The notes below the pieces were generated by a model. The model did not search any database and was not told where the DNA came from. It worked only from the letters and a program-made list of their open reading frames with translations. The position numbers and the translations under genes are program-made. A DNA stretch of 64,000 nt from Planctomicrobium piriforme (GTDB lineage Bacteria; Planctomycetota; Planctomycetia; Planctomycetales; Planctomycetaceae). The DNA lies in the NCBI GenBank assembly GCA_945860955.1, contig CAMATH010000024.1, positions 1-64,000 on the forward strand, given 5' to 3'. This document shows, in pieces, positions 36,892 through 46,216 of the stretch (position 1 is its first letter; every line of letters starts with the position of its first letter).

Positions 36892-39105
36892 ATGGGGCTG
36901 GCGGCCTCGTTGGCGGCGGTTGGGGCTTTACTGGCAACGATCGCGATCGGCGCGGCGATCATGGCCGACCATTTCCGCACGTCGGCAGACGAGAATCGGA
37001 AACTGGCGCACGAGGCCGAACAGCGGAGTGACGAGCTGACGACGGCGAACCGCCAATTGCGGTGGAATGGATATGTCGCCGACATGGTTCTGGCGCGCCA
37101 GGCGTGGGACGACAACAATCTGTCGCGCGCCCGCGAACTATTGCAGCGGCACATTCCCCAGAATGCCGGCGACGATCTTCGGGGGTTTGAGTGGCACTAT
37201 TTAAAGCGTCAGATGGAGATGTCGAAGTGGCACGCATCGGCATGCGGGGGTTGGCTGACATCTCTGGCATTCTCAGACGATGGCGAACGATTGACCAGTG
37301 GCGGGTTGATCCGCGCGGGAACTCGCCAGAACGAGATTGACGTTCGCGGCATCGATCTGGACTGGAAGGTCTGGGACGCGGCAACAGGTCGAGAATTGCC
37401 GGCGGATTTTCCCGTGTTGGAATCGGGCGAAAAAATCGTGGCTCAGAGCGATGATCGAAGATTGTTGTTGATTGTTGCCGGCAATGGGACGCTGCAGATT
37501 TTGGGATCTGCGACGGGAATTCGCACGGTTCTGGAAGACGCCACTCAGCAACCGGGGGGCTGGTGGGAATTCAGTCGGGACAATCAATTTGTCGCTCGAC
37601 ACTTTCGACCCCCGGACGATTTGTCGAGAACGCCCTCGGGAATCGTCGATTTCTGGAATGCTCGCACCGGCAGGCGGGGTGCAACGATTCAGAATCTGAC
37701 ACCATTTTCAGCGGCCGAGAGGCATTTCAGTCCAGACGGAAAGCAGTTCGCCCTCAATCTATCCGATTCGCAATCCATCAAGATTTTTGAAACCGAATCC
37801 GCACGCGAGATTTCTGTGATTCGGCCGCCCCATGAAGTGGTTTGCTGTGGCTTTACGCCCGATGGCACATCGATTGCCGTGGCAGGCAGGGGACCAGGAG
37901 TCACCTATTGGGATCTTGCCACGCAACACCAGGGGAAAGTGCTGCCGACCTCAACTGTCAATAACTCTTTACTGGCGTTTAATGGCGACGGTTCGAAACT
38001 GGCTGTTGGCGGCTGGGATGGAGTGATTGAATTGGTCGATACCGTTACGGGCAAAACGAGCGCGATCCTGAAGGGGCATGTCGGGCCAGTCATCGCTTTG
38101 TCATTCAGCCGCGACGGCGCGATTCTGGCATCAGGCGGGGCCGATGGAGACGTTCGTTACTGGAACGTCCATGACGTCGCTGGCGAGCTGCAACTGGCAG
38201 CGGGAATTCACACTTGGGCAGACAACATCGTCAGTCCGGATGGAAAAGTTGCGGTCACGGGACTGGAGCCCTTCGTAATTCGCGGACCTGTGCAGTTCTG
38301 GGATTCAACAACCGGGGATCCGCGGACTCCACCCCTCGATGTGTCGGGTCCTTTCGATTGGCATGAATGGACGGACGACAGTCAACTGTTGTATCTCGGC
38401 GCAAAGGGGGGAGAAATCTCAGTACTCGCTGTTCCGTCAGGCGAAGTGCTTCATCGGTGGCGCTTTGATGTTGACAAGTCCGCGCGATTCGCCTTGAGTT
38501 CGCAGCAAAAGAAAATCGCCCACGCGACACCCGATGGGCCGATCCGAATTCGCTTTGCGAACACTGGAGAACCGATGCAGATAATCGATCGGGTTGGCGC
38601 ACCGGCTCACTTGATGGCATTTGACGCATCGGGTGCGCGCCTGGCTCTGGTGGACAAGGCGGGTAACTTTGGTGTTTGGGACGTGAAGCAGGGTTCTGAG
38701 GTCATGCAACGACCGCTCAACGGGCTGGACGTGAACTCCCTATGTGTCAGCCGCGACGGCCGCTGGCTCGCCTTGATGGGGAAGGATGAACGCACCCGGG
38801 TCGGAAGGACTGAAATCGTGCGACTTGCAGACGGTACGACATACAGGGACTTGTACGGCCACACATTAGCTGCGGTTTTTGGCGACTTCAGCCCCGACGG
38901 CGAACGATTCGTCAGCGGTGGAATGGACCATTCGGTCCGTCTTTTCGATCTCTCGACGGGTCAGGAAATGCTCGCCTTGAAAAAGCATCGCGCGGGTGTT
39001 AGCACCGTTCGCTTCATCGACGACGGCCGGCGCATTATCAGCGTCGACGACAACGCAAATATTCACTTCTGGGATGCGACGCCGAACCAGAAAGACTCGA
39101 AGTGA
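36892..39105 (+). CDS. TM/coiled-coil/WD40-repeat part of the frameshifted kinase gene
   Basis: A 737-aa frame beginning at ATG 36892, though the same frame is open and protein-like from 36823. It encodes a TM helix (LAASLAAVGALLATIAIGAA), a short coiled coil (NRKLAHEAEQRSDELTTANR) and about nine or ten WD40-type repeats (KVWDAATGR, YWDLATQ, RYWNVHD, RLFDLSTGQ, HFWDAT). In intact planctomycete homologues this follows directly after a kinase domain, placing the propeller outside the membrane. Without a frameshift the WD40 part would be made alone, if at all, from the internal ATG. Codon use is less GC-biased than in neighbouring genes. Confidence 0.85.
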   Translation: MGLAASLAAVGALLATIAIGAAIMADHFRTSADENRKLAHEAEQRSDELTTANRQLRWNGYVADMVLARQAWDDNNLSRARELLQRHIPQNAGDDLRGFEWHYLKRQMEMSKWHASACGGWLTSLAFSDDGERLTSGGLIRAGTRQNEIDVRGIDLDWKVWDAATGRELPADFPVLESGEKIVAQSDDRRLLLIVAGNGTLQILGSATGIRTVLEDATQQPGGWWEFSRDNQFVARHFRPPDDLSRTPSGIVDFWNARTGRRGATIQNLTPFSAAERHFSPDGKQFALNLSDSQSIKIFETESAREISVIRPPHEVVCCGFTPDGTSIAVAGRGPGVTYWDLATQHQGKVLPTSTVNNSLLAFNGDGSKLAVGGWDGVIELVDTVTGKTSAILKGHVGPVIALSFSRDGAILASGGADGDVRYWNVHDVAGELQLAAGIHTWADNIVSPDGKVAVTGLEPFVIRGPVQFWDSTTGDPRTPPLDVSGPFDWHEWTDDSQLLYLGAKGGEISVLAVPSGEVLHRWRFDVDKSARFALSSQQKKIAHATPDGPIRIRFANTGEPMQIIDRVGAPAHLMAFDASGARLALVDKAGNFGVWDVKQGSEVMQRPLNGLDVNSLCVSRDGRWLALMGKDERTRVGRTEIVRLADGTTYRDLYGHTLAAVFGDFSPDGERFVSGGMDHSVRLFDLSTGQEMLALKKHRAGVSTVRFIDDGRRIISVDDNANIHFWDATPNQKDSK

Positions 39106-39303
39106 CGTCAGACAAAAAATTCGTTTCACTTCCGGCAGGTGGCATGCAGAACAGCTCCGGCCGCGCTCACACCAGAACGAATCGGTGCCTCGCTCGATTT
39201 TGGGGCTCATTCGTGTCAAGCGTACCATTGAAGGCCAGTCAACCTCGATACCATGGATTTTCAAGGTGTTTACTCCGATGTTCCCTCCGAATACTCGTGA
39301 CGA

Positions 39304-39441
39304 ATGAACATCGGCATTGTGACCAGGAACGAGGAACGGCCGTCGTTGGCGGAATACGTCGAACGGCATCCGCACCTGGTCGACCTGATCCGCGAGGTCT
39401 TTCCGGCGATGGGCCACATGAAGATCGTCGGCACTCTCGCG
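39304..39441 (+). pseudogene. Remnant of a second kinase N-terminus
   Basis: Translation gives ERPSLAEYVERHPHL and IREVFPAMGHM, nearly the same as the leader of the kinase at 35.5 kb (ERPSLAEYVDRHPHL, IREVFPAMALM), and the DNA is similar too. The likeness stops after about 40 residues, and no kinase domain follows. This is best read as the leftover of a tandem duplicate or recombination product. Confidence 0.7.
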
Positions 39442-39795
39442 TTAACTGCTTTCGATCACCGGACTGCTCTCAAGTGCACCAAGTTCGAGAACACAACTGT
39501 CCCCATCGAAGGCTGCGACGAGATAATCGAGGGAACCAGACTCATTGTGTACGGTAAATTCATGACCGCCTATGCGGTGAGATCCTGTCAAGAACACACG
39601 ACGTGGGGGGGGCGGAATGGCGAGAGACGCGGCGAAGAGGCGAAGCCCCGACGGCGTCCAATTCATTTCGTGACGGACGGCTCGATAGGGAGATTGCGCC
39701 GGCCCCGAGTGCGTCGAGTGACGAAGTTCGCACAGCGGGCCGCGCATTTTGAAAATGCGGACTACATTTTCCAAAAAACTGGACTTCCGCCTTGT
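39442..39795. other. Region without a recognisable gene after the kinase remnant
   Basis: About 350 nt between the kinase remnant and the end of the converging YCF48-like gene. A plus frame continuing from the remnant remains open, but it is compositionally non-coding (Arg/Gly/Pro-rich, antisense to the next gene further on). I see no gene, terminator or repeat here. Confidence 0.35.
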
Positions 39796-42700
39796 TCACT
39801 CAAACCGCAACAGTCCAAAACATTCCGGCCGGGGCGTGGGGGTCGCCGGGTGGCACCAACTGGCGACCCCCACGGCGGGAATCGTCCGAACGCATCCCAG
39901 CGCCCACGCGGTGTCCGGACCGGGGAGCAGTGGCGTCAATTCACTCCAGGGAATCGCCGCCTCGAAGCGCCAATGGGTCTCGTCGGCGTCTATCGCCACG
40001 ATCCAGCGGGGATTCCAACCCGCGTCCTGCAGACAGCGATCGCTCGTTTCACCTCGCTGGTCAATCGTGAGTTGATAACTCGTGTGGTAATCGCGGTCGA
40101 CATCGAGCGACAGTGTCACGCGGTCGAACTCGTCCCCCGCGCCGTCGTGCTTGCGCCCTTTGCCCGTCGGGCGGTCGCTGCGAACACCGGGGTCACGCGG
40201 AACACTCCCCGCCCAGTACAGATACTCGTCGTCGTAGCAGACAAAGACCATCGTCTTGGCGGCGGCCTTGCCGGCCGCCCCGGACTGCGTGAGCGCGAGT
40301 TCCTCGGCCTGTTGCCAGCAGACATCCGACAAGAGTCCGTCCAGGGTTGGTGTCTCGTTGGCTCGCGTGCAAAGCGTGGCGGCGAAGTCAGGTGGGGCGC
40401 TCCGCGTGCTGAGCCAGACTTCCGATTGCGAAATTCGACGCCAGAGTGGCGACCGACTTCCCGCCGCCTGCCGGGCGAACAGGTCGTCCGCCCGCAGGTA
40501 AAGCCCCTGAGTACGAAAGACAACCGCCATCGGGAGCTGAACTGCGGGCTGCTCCGCCAGATCGGGGGCCCGCCGTTGCAATTCCCGCGCGACGCGTGCC
40601 GCCTGCGAATGCCAGAATTTCAGCTTACCGCGGTAATCGAGCAACACCGATTCTTCTACCGTCGAGGAGGCCGCCGAATTTCCCGCGAGTTCGACCCGTC
40701 CTGTCGTTTCCACCGGCGTCGGCGCGTTGTCGTCGCCCTCGTCAAACAGCGTGCGGCCCGTCGATCGCGACTGTTGTTCCAGTTTCGCCATCGCCTGCGC
40801 GATCGCTTGTTGAGCTGACTCGGAGGAACCCGCCAGTCTCCCTTGCCGGGTCGCCGTCGGCCGGAGCCTGCGCCAGGCGAGTTCCCCACTCGACCACCAC
40901 TGCACCAGTTGCTGCATCGCCGCCAGTCCCGCTGGCTCGTCGGGATAGCGCTGCGACAGTTCCACCAGCGTCAGCTCGGCCAGTTCCCATTTCCCCACAC
41001 TCGCGTATTGTTGCGCCAGGGCTCGCAACGATTCGGCCCCTTGTTCCGCAGGTATTCCCCGCAACGCCGAGGGAATCTCCGCCAGTAACTGGGCCGACAT
41101 CACCGGGTCGGCGATTGAACGCTGCGTAATCGCCGCGAAATTCCGTTGGCGACGGACCCGTTCTTCATTCACTGTCAGATTCGTGTCGTCGTCCAACGAC
41201 AGAGAGCGCCGCGCCGCTGATCCGGGCGAGATCCCCATCGCGCCGAAAAAACCACCCCGAATCGTCCCTCCCGAGTCGGCTGCGGGAGCCGGTCGAATCA
41301 CATTCCAGGCAGCTCGCTCGTCAGTCGACGGGGACTCTTCAAACAACACGCCTTCCGCCTTTCGGGTGGCGAGTGTGTTTGAAATCCCGAGGTGCGGCAG
41401 CAATCGGTGCCGTTCGATTTGCACCGCTCCTTTGCTTCCCGCGGGAAGTCGTTGAAACACCCGTTCCACGCGCCACGGTTCGAGTCCCGCCAACTCCTGA
41501 TGTTGCAGCCAGCGGGTCGGGTCGGCCGCCTGCTCGACCGCATCCGCCGACAGTTGCGCGACCAGTTTCGACAGGGCGTCGGTCTGGGGATCGAGGACCA
41601 GCACACTGGGACGCCACATTCGAATCTGACGCACCAGGTGCGAGGTCAGCACCTCTTCGAAGCGGTTTTCATTTCGGCGATTCCAGTCGGCCAGTAACTT
41701 GTCGAAGTCGCGCTCAAGTCCCGGAGCTGCCAGGGGAAACTGCCAGCAGGTCGACCCCACTGACCCACCGGCACGGGGAATTGCTTCGCGCAGTCGCATG
41801 GGAAAATCGCGAGACAGCCGTTCGGTCTGGCCCACATCCTCGCGCCCCACCACCTCCACCAGCGACCGAAATCCCTGATCGCCGGAATACTCGACCGGAA
41901 TCGCCAGCCGGACTTGTGATCCCCGGCCATGCAACTGCCACAACGCGAGTCGACGGTTTCCGCCCCGGGCCACCTTCCAGGTGACTCCGCCGTCACTGGT
42001 CCGCAGGATCAACCCGAGCGCCCCCACGGCACAACCGCATCGTTCGTCGCTGAAATGGATCGCTGTGATCGGAAGCGGTTGGCCCGTCAGATGCGCCCCC
42101 CATGACTGACCTCCGTCGGGCGAATGCCAGATCACGCCACCGGGTTCCCCAGCGACCCACACATCGGCCCCCCGGCACGCCACGGCGCGGAAGTCGAACA
42201 GCTTTCGGACATCGTCCGGCAGCGATTCCTCGGGTGCCTGCCAGACGAGGCCACCATTGGTGGTTTTCAGTACGAGGCCCCCATCTCCCACCAGCCAGCC
42301 GACCTGCGCCGATGTCAGGGCGACATCGTAGAGTCCGCGATTGCCGATGGACGGTCGGCGACTGCGGTCGACCTTGCGACCCACGACCCGGGCCGTCTCG
42401 CCCCGCAGCCCGACAACGACCCCCGTGTCGTAATTCGCGAAGTCGGCACCGAGCCATTCTTCTCCAATATCCCCCGCGAGCGACCGCCACGAAACGCCGC
42501 CATCATCCGTCCGAAAAACACCTCCGGGTGAGGTCGCGTCGGGAACCCCAGCGGCCAGTCCCAACTTTGGAGTGAAGAATCGAACCCGTCGCAAACGCGG
42601 CAGCCGCGTGACCAGTTCGGGGCCGGGGAGATCGTCGACTCCTTCCACGTCCTGCGCGAGGGGGGGAGTCCTGAATTGGAAGGAGCCTCCCGATTCGGTT

Positions 42701-43140
42701 TCCTCTGGTTCGGATTGGTTTGGGGCGACCGGACTCGATTTCGGCCAGATCAACTCCCAGTGGGCACCACCATCGGAAGTATGCAGCACGATGCCGCGCG
42801 TGCGGTGGGTGAATGGTTCGGTCTCACCACCGACAATCCAACCCTCGCGGCGATTGAGAAACCAGACCGAGTGGAGCGGTGCCGATACCCCGCTCGATTG
42901 CAGTGACCATGATTTGCCCCCATCGTTCGAGGCCCAAATGACGCCGTGATCACCCACTCCCCAGGCCAGATCTTTGCCGACCAGGTGGACATCATGCAGT
43001 TGGGCGTCATCCTGCAAGGGGGTCACGACCGCAGGCCCGGTGGGTGGCCCATTTTGTGCAAACGCGAACTGCGGCGCGGCACCCATCGCGCAGGCACACA
43101 ACACAGCACAGCGGAAGACGGAAAGCAGTGGCGAACACAT
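39796..43140 (-). CDS. Large exported protein with BNR/YCF48-like repeats and a C-terminal CBM9-like domain
   Basis: An 1114-aa protein with a signal peptide (CAVLCACAMGAAPQFAFA). Residues about 40-420 hold six Asp-box-type turns (DGGKSW, DGGAHW, DGGVSW, NGGLVW, DGGQSW, DGGVTW), as in YCF48/photosystem assembly-like and BNR propellers. A middle region (about 430-900) has no recognised domain and is rich in Arg/Gln/Ala helices. The last 170 residues (PTLDGLLSDVCWQQAEEL, YDDEYLYWA, FEAAIPWSEL) resemble a CBM9-type carbohydrate-binding domain. The role is unknown; binding to extracellular polysaccharide is a guess. It converges on the kinase locus. Confidence 0.75.
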   Translation of the reverse strand: MCSPLLSVFRCAVLCACAMGAAPQFAFAQNGPPTGPAVVTPLQDDAQLHDVHLVGKDLAWGVGDHGVIWASNDGGKSWSLQSSGVSAPLHSVWFLNRREGWIVGGETEPFTHRTRGIVLHTSDGGAHWELIWPKSSPVAPNQSEPEETESGGSFQFRTPPLAQDVEGVDDLPGPELVTRLPRLRRVRFFTPKLGLAAGVPDATSPGGVFRTDDGGVSWRSLAGDIGEEWLGADFANYDTGVVVGLRGETARVVGRKVDRSRRPSIGNRGLYDVALTSAQVGWLVGDGGLVLKTTNGGLVWQAPEESLPDDVRKLFDFRAVACRGADVWVAGEPGGVIWHSPDGGQSWGAHLTGQPLPITAIHFSDERCGCAVGALGLILRTSDGGVTWKVARGGNRRLALWQLHGRGSQVRLAIPVEYSGDQGFRSLVEVVGREDVGQTERLSRDFPMRLREAIPRAGGSVGSTCWQFPLAAPGLERDFDKLLADWNRRNENRFEEVLTSHLVRQIRMWRPSVLVLDPQTDALSKLVAQLSADAVEQAADPTRWLQHQELAGLEPWRVERVFQRLPAGSKGAVQIERHRLLPHLGISNTLATRKAEGVLFEESPSTDERAAWNVIRPAPAADSGGTIRGGFFGAMGISPGSAARRSLSLDDDTNLTVNEERVRRQRNFAAITQRSIADPVMSAQLLAEIPSALRGIPAEQGAESLRALAQQYASVGKWELAELTLVELSQRYPDEPAGLAAMQQLVQWWSSGELAWRRLRPTATRQGRLAGSSESAQQAIAQAMAKLEQQSRSTGRTLFDEGDDNAPTPVETTGRVELAGNSAASSTVEESVLLDYRGKLKFWHSQAARVARELQRRAPDLAEQPAVQLPMAVVFRTQGLYLRADDLFARQAAGSRSPLWRRISQSEVWLSTRSAPPDFAATLCTRANETPTLDGLLSDVCWQQAEELALTQSGAAGKAAAKTMVFVCYDDEYLYWAGSVPRDPGVRSDRPTGKGRKHDGAGDEFDRVTLSLDVDRDYHTSYQLTIDQRGETSDRCLQDAGWNPRWIVAIDADETHWRFEAAIPWSELTPLLPGPDTAWALGCVRTIPAVGVASWCHPATPTPRPECFGLLRFE

Positions 43141-43250
43141 CCGATCGAGACTCCATTCACGACCAACGCGACCAGCCGTCCACTGGCACCAACGACCGCC
43201 AGCGGGACACGAACCAGCCGGCCGGAGCGTACCAGATTATGAACAGGCGG

Positions 43251-44558
43251 TCAGCACGAGTTTTCGCACCAGACCCCCATCGACAACAGGTCGGCGTCCC
43301 CGTCCCGTTTTCCCACCAATTGCATTCCCAATGGCATCCCGGCGGAGTCAACGCCCATGGGCAGCGTGACCGTTGGCAACCCGGTGTAACTCCAGGGAGC
43401 GTTGAACGAAGGGTCTCCGGTCGTCTCGCGAGTCGGGGCACCGCCGCGCGTCGCAGGGCAGGCCAGCAGATCGAATTCGTCGAAACAGTCCCGCAGGGCG
43501 GCCTTCAGCGCGGCCTGATGCGACTTCGCCCGAACATAATCCACCCCACGTGCCCGGATCCCCTCTTCGATCAGGCTCCGCATGCCGGGGAGGTAGTCGT
43601 CGGGATGAGCGGCAAGCCGACTTTCGTGGTGTGAGGCGATTTCCGTGATCATCACGGCTCGATGCGTGGCGATCACCGTGTCGAACTGAGTCGGAAGTCG
43701 GCATTCGCGAACATCGGCTCCGGCCCCCCGCAGTTTCGCGAGCGTCCGTTCAAACACGTCCCAACAGTCGCCTTCCGCTTTCTCCTGAAACATGCCTCGC
43801 AAGACGCCGATCGTACGCGGGGGTTTGGATTGGGTCTGCAGTGGATCCCATTCGGGTGTCTGGCTGGAGAGCGACAGCACGCGATTGAGCAGTTGCAGGT
43901 CGGCGACCGTTCGCGCCATCGGTCCCGGATGATCGAGACTGCTCGCGACTGGGTACACCCCCTCAATCGGCAGTCGATCAAAGCTCGGCTTTAAGCCCGC
44001 GATCCCACAAAACGACGCGGGACGGGTGATCGAGCCTCCGGTTTGCGAACCCAGTGCCGCCAGGCACATTCCCGTCGCGACCGCCACGGCAGAACCACTG
44101 GATGACCCCCCGGGTGTGCGGTCGACGTTCCAGGGATTGCGCGTGCGCGGAGGATCAAAGCAGGCGAACTGCGTCGTCACCGTCTTTCCAAGGACCACAG
44201 CCCCAGCCGCTTGCAGTCGGGCCACCAGGGGCGCGCTCCGAGCCGCAGGGGGACCACTTTCAAGTAATCGTGATCCGCATCCCGTCGGCCATCCCGAGAG
44301 GTCGAACAAATCTTTGACCGCGACCGGCACACCAAACAGCGGTCCAATCGCTTCTCCCCGCGACTTGGCGGCATCGAGTCGGTCGGCCTGTTCGAGCGCC
44401 CCCGCTCGATCGAGGTGGACCCAGGCGTGAAGCTCCCCCTCCAGAGTGTCACATCGCGCCAGGGCTTCTTCGACCGCCTGCCGGGCCGACCAGCGACCAG
44501 CGGCGACTCGCGTGAGATGATCGAGAATCGTGTGATTTGTCGTTGGGATCGGGGGCAT
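43251..44558 (-). CDS. Amidase signature family hydrolase
   Basis: A 435-aa Ser-Ser-Lys amidase. The catalytic Lys is in VAVKDLFD, the Gly/Ser-rich loop is PGGSSSGSAVAVA, and the nucleophile loop is GSQTGGSITRPASFCGI. The family resemblance is to GatA and related amidases, but no gatB or gatC is nearby, so an amidase with small-molecule substrates is more likely than tRNA amidotransferase. ATG 44558 gives the normal start; the upstream frame is repeat DNA. The gene is 110 nt from the YCF48-like gene in the same direction. Confidence 0.9.
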   Translation of the reverse strand: MPPIPTTNHTILDHLTRVAAGRWSARQAVEEALARCDTLEGELHAWVHLDRAGALEQADRLDAAKSRGEAIGPLFGVPVAVKDLFDLSGWPTGCGSRLLESGPPAARSAPLVARLQAAGAVVLGKTVTTQFACFDPPRTRNPWNVDRTPGGSSSGSAVAVATGMCLAALGSQTGGSITRPASFCGIAGLKPSFDRLPIEGVYPVASSLDHPGPMARTVADLQLLNRVLSLSSQTPEWDPLQTQSKPPRTIGVLRGMFQEKAEGDCWDVFERTLAKLRGAGADVRECRLPTQFDTVIATHRAVMITEIASHHESRLAAHPDDYLPGMRSLIEEGIRARGVDYVRAKSHQAALKAALRDCFDEFDLLACPATRGGAPTRETTGDPSFNAPWSYTGLPTVTLPMGVDSAGMPLGMQLVGKRDGDADLLSMGVWCENSC

Positions 44559-44595
44559 GCGGCGTATGAGTTCACCATGAGGAGATCGGAACCGC

Positions 44596-44613
44596 GTGGA
44601 GTATATACTCCAC
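44596..44613. repeat. Perfect 18-bp palindrome
   Basis: GTGGAGTATATACTCCAC is its own reverse complement. It lies 38 nt upstream of the amidase start, so it could be an operator for that gene. Related half-sites (GGAGTAT and ATACTCC) recur as a hairpin at 59746-59768 and as ATACTCC just before the dispersed repeat at 59239, which suggests a mobile-repeat origin instead. Confidence 0.6.
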
Positions 44614-44631
44614 ATGGCCGGATACGAGAGG

Positions 44632-44705
44632 TTATGCTCCACGCGGCCGATAACGCGACATTGAACGCGAGTGGGATGCAGGTGGATGGGGGCTTGGGCA
44701 AGCCG
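44632..44705 (+). repeat. Dispersed non-coding repeat, copy 1
   Basis: The stretch from TTATGCTCC through GCGGCCGATAACGCGACATT to GCTTGGGCAAGCC matches 59239-59302 closely at both ends, with a few small differences in the middle. Neither copy encodes a protein. This one sits in the 215-nt gap between the amidase start and a DUF1501 gene. Confidence 0.65.
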
Positions 44706-44716
44706 CCATCCAGATT

Positions 44717-44739
44717 CCGCTTCCTGATGGGCGCGGCTC
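44717..44739 (-). repeat. Half copy of the dispersed palindromic repeat
   Basis: CGCTTCCTGATGGGCGCGGC and flanking bases match the right arm of the palindrome at 22809-22832 with one difference. Its opposite arm is absent. It adjoins copy 1 of the other dispersed repeat, so two repeat families meet in this gap. Confidence 0.6.
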
Positions 44740-44773
44740 CGCGCGAACTCCCTGGATTTTCAGCCGTTCGGCC

Positions 44774-46216
44774 TTATATCAATCCCACAATCGGCTCGCC
44801 CCGATACACCTCGTACGGCCTACCGTCGAAATCAATCCACTGCGAGTCGCGTGGCACTCCCAGGGTGTTCAGCACGGTCGCCGCCATGTTTTCGATCGTA
44901 TGCCGGTCGGAAACCGGTTGCGCCGCGATTTTGTCGGTCGCGCCGATCACGGTGCCACCACGAACCCCGGCTCCCGCGAACAGACTCGTCATCACAGGAC
45001 CCCAGTGATCGCGACCGCCGTCGGGATTGATTTTTGGTGTTCGACCGAATTCCCCTGTCACCACGACCAGCGTGTCGTCGAGCAGCCCGCTCTCGGCCAG
45101 GTCGTCGAGCAATCCCGAGACCGCCCGGTCCATATAGGGCATCAGGTTGTCTTTGAGATTGGGAAAATTGCGGCGGTGCGTGTCCCACGAGGAATTCTTG
45201 CCGAGGTTCACCTGCACCATGTTGACCCCCGCCTCGACCAGTCGCCGGGCCATCAGTAAAGACAGCCCGAACTTGTTCTTGCCGTAGCGGTCGGTCGTCT
45301 TCTGATCGGCGTTCTCGACATCAAACGCGCCCTGGACGCGCGGGTCGGCGAGGACGGAAATCGCCTGTTGTCGGTTGCGATCGATCTTCGCCGACTCGGC
45401 TCCTTTTTCAAGTCGTCGCTGCTGGCCTTCGATCGAAGAGAGCAGTTCCACGCGATTTCCCAGTCGGCCGCGCCCTCCCTCGGGGAGGCTCAGCACAGGC
45501 ATGTCAAAAACCGTCGACGATTCGTGGGTGAAGGGGGTTCCCTCAAACCGGAAACAATTGGGGCACGCACCGTTTCCCAGGGCGCAGGCCGCCGCGACAT
45601 GCAAATGCCACGCTTCGTACTTCGCTCCCAACTTTCCCGCCCATTGTCCGGGTCGGAACGCATTCGCCTCGTTCACGCTCACCTGAGGCAGGACGGCGGC
45701 AGGGGGAAGCTGATTCCGCCCCTGAGTGAGGTACGTCACCTGCGAGGCCAGCGAAGGCCATTCATTCGGACTGGGGACACGTGCCAGACTGAAGCCGGCG
45801 GGAAAGTCGAGCCGACCGGTGAACAGCATGTGGCACGCCTCTTCGTGCCCGCTGCTGCCACTGGCCATCGAACGGACGAGGGCGAAGCGTTCGCTCTGTT
45901 GGGCCAGCAGTGGCAGGTGTTCACAAATCTCCAGGCCAGCCGTTCGGGTGGCGATTGGGCGGAATTCTCCCCGGACCTCTGCGGGAGCCTCCGGCTTCAT
46001 GTCGAAGCTGTCCTGATGGGAGATTCCCCCATTCAGAAAGACGAAAATCACCGACTTTTCGGGAGTGTTCTGAAAGTGCTGAGCCATGGCCCGGGCGGCC
46101 GAAACGTCGGCCATTCCCAGCCCCATCAGGCCGATGGAGCCGGCTTGCAGCATCGTTCTACGGGAAAGCTGGGCCTGTTGCCAGCGGACCGAATTGGATC
46201 GTCGAATCGGGTTCAC
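44774..46216 (-). CDS. DUF1501 family protein with Tat-like signal
   Basis: A 480-aa DUF1501 protein. The N-terminal LSRRTMLQAGSIGLMGLGMA is a twin-arginine export signal. Family blocks include VFLNGGISHQDSFDMKPEAP, LVRSMASGSSGHEEACHML, VVTGEFGRTPKINPDGGRDHW and SLFAGAGVRGG. It is the second gene of an overlapping pair: its ATG lies in the last four bases of the upstream DUF1501 gene, so the two products should be made in similar amounts. Confidence 0.93.
   Translation of the reverse strand: MNPIRRSNSVRWQQAQLSRRTMLQAGSIGLMGLGMADVSAARAMAQHFQNTPEKSVIFVFLNGGISHQDSFDMKPEAPAEVRGEFRPIATRTAGLEICEHLPLLAQQSERFALVRSMASGSSGHEEACHMLFTGRLDFPAGFSLARVPSPNEWPSLASQVTYLTQGRNQLPPAAVLPQVSVNEANAFRPGQWAGKLGAKYEAWHLHVAAACALGNGACPNCFRFEGTPFTHESSTVFDMPVLSLPEGGRGRLGNRVELLSSIEGQQRRLEKGAESAKIDRNRQQAISVLADPRVQGAFDVENADQKTTDRYGKNKFGLSLLMARRLVEAGVNMVQVNLGKNSSWDTHRRNFPNLKDNLMPYMDRAVSGLLDDLAESGLLDDTLVVVTGEFGRTPKINPDGGRDHWGPVMTSLFAGAGVRGGTVIGATDKIAAQPVSDRHTIENMAATVLNTLGVPRDSQWIDFDGRPYEVYRGEPIVGLI

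Noticed and set aside
39304-40818. A 504-codon plus-strand frame
   Set aside because: Only the first 40 or so residues resemble a kinase leader; the rest is unstructured Arg/Pro-rich sequence antisense to the YCF48-like gene.
43251-44558. GatA of the tRNA amidotransferase
   Set aside because: The signature motifs fit the wider amidase family, but gatB and gatC are absent nearby; only a general amidase call is justified.
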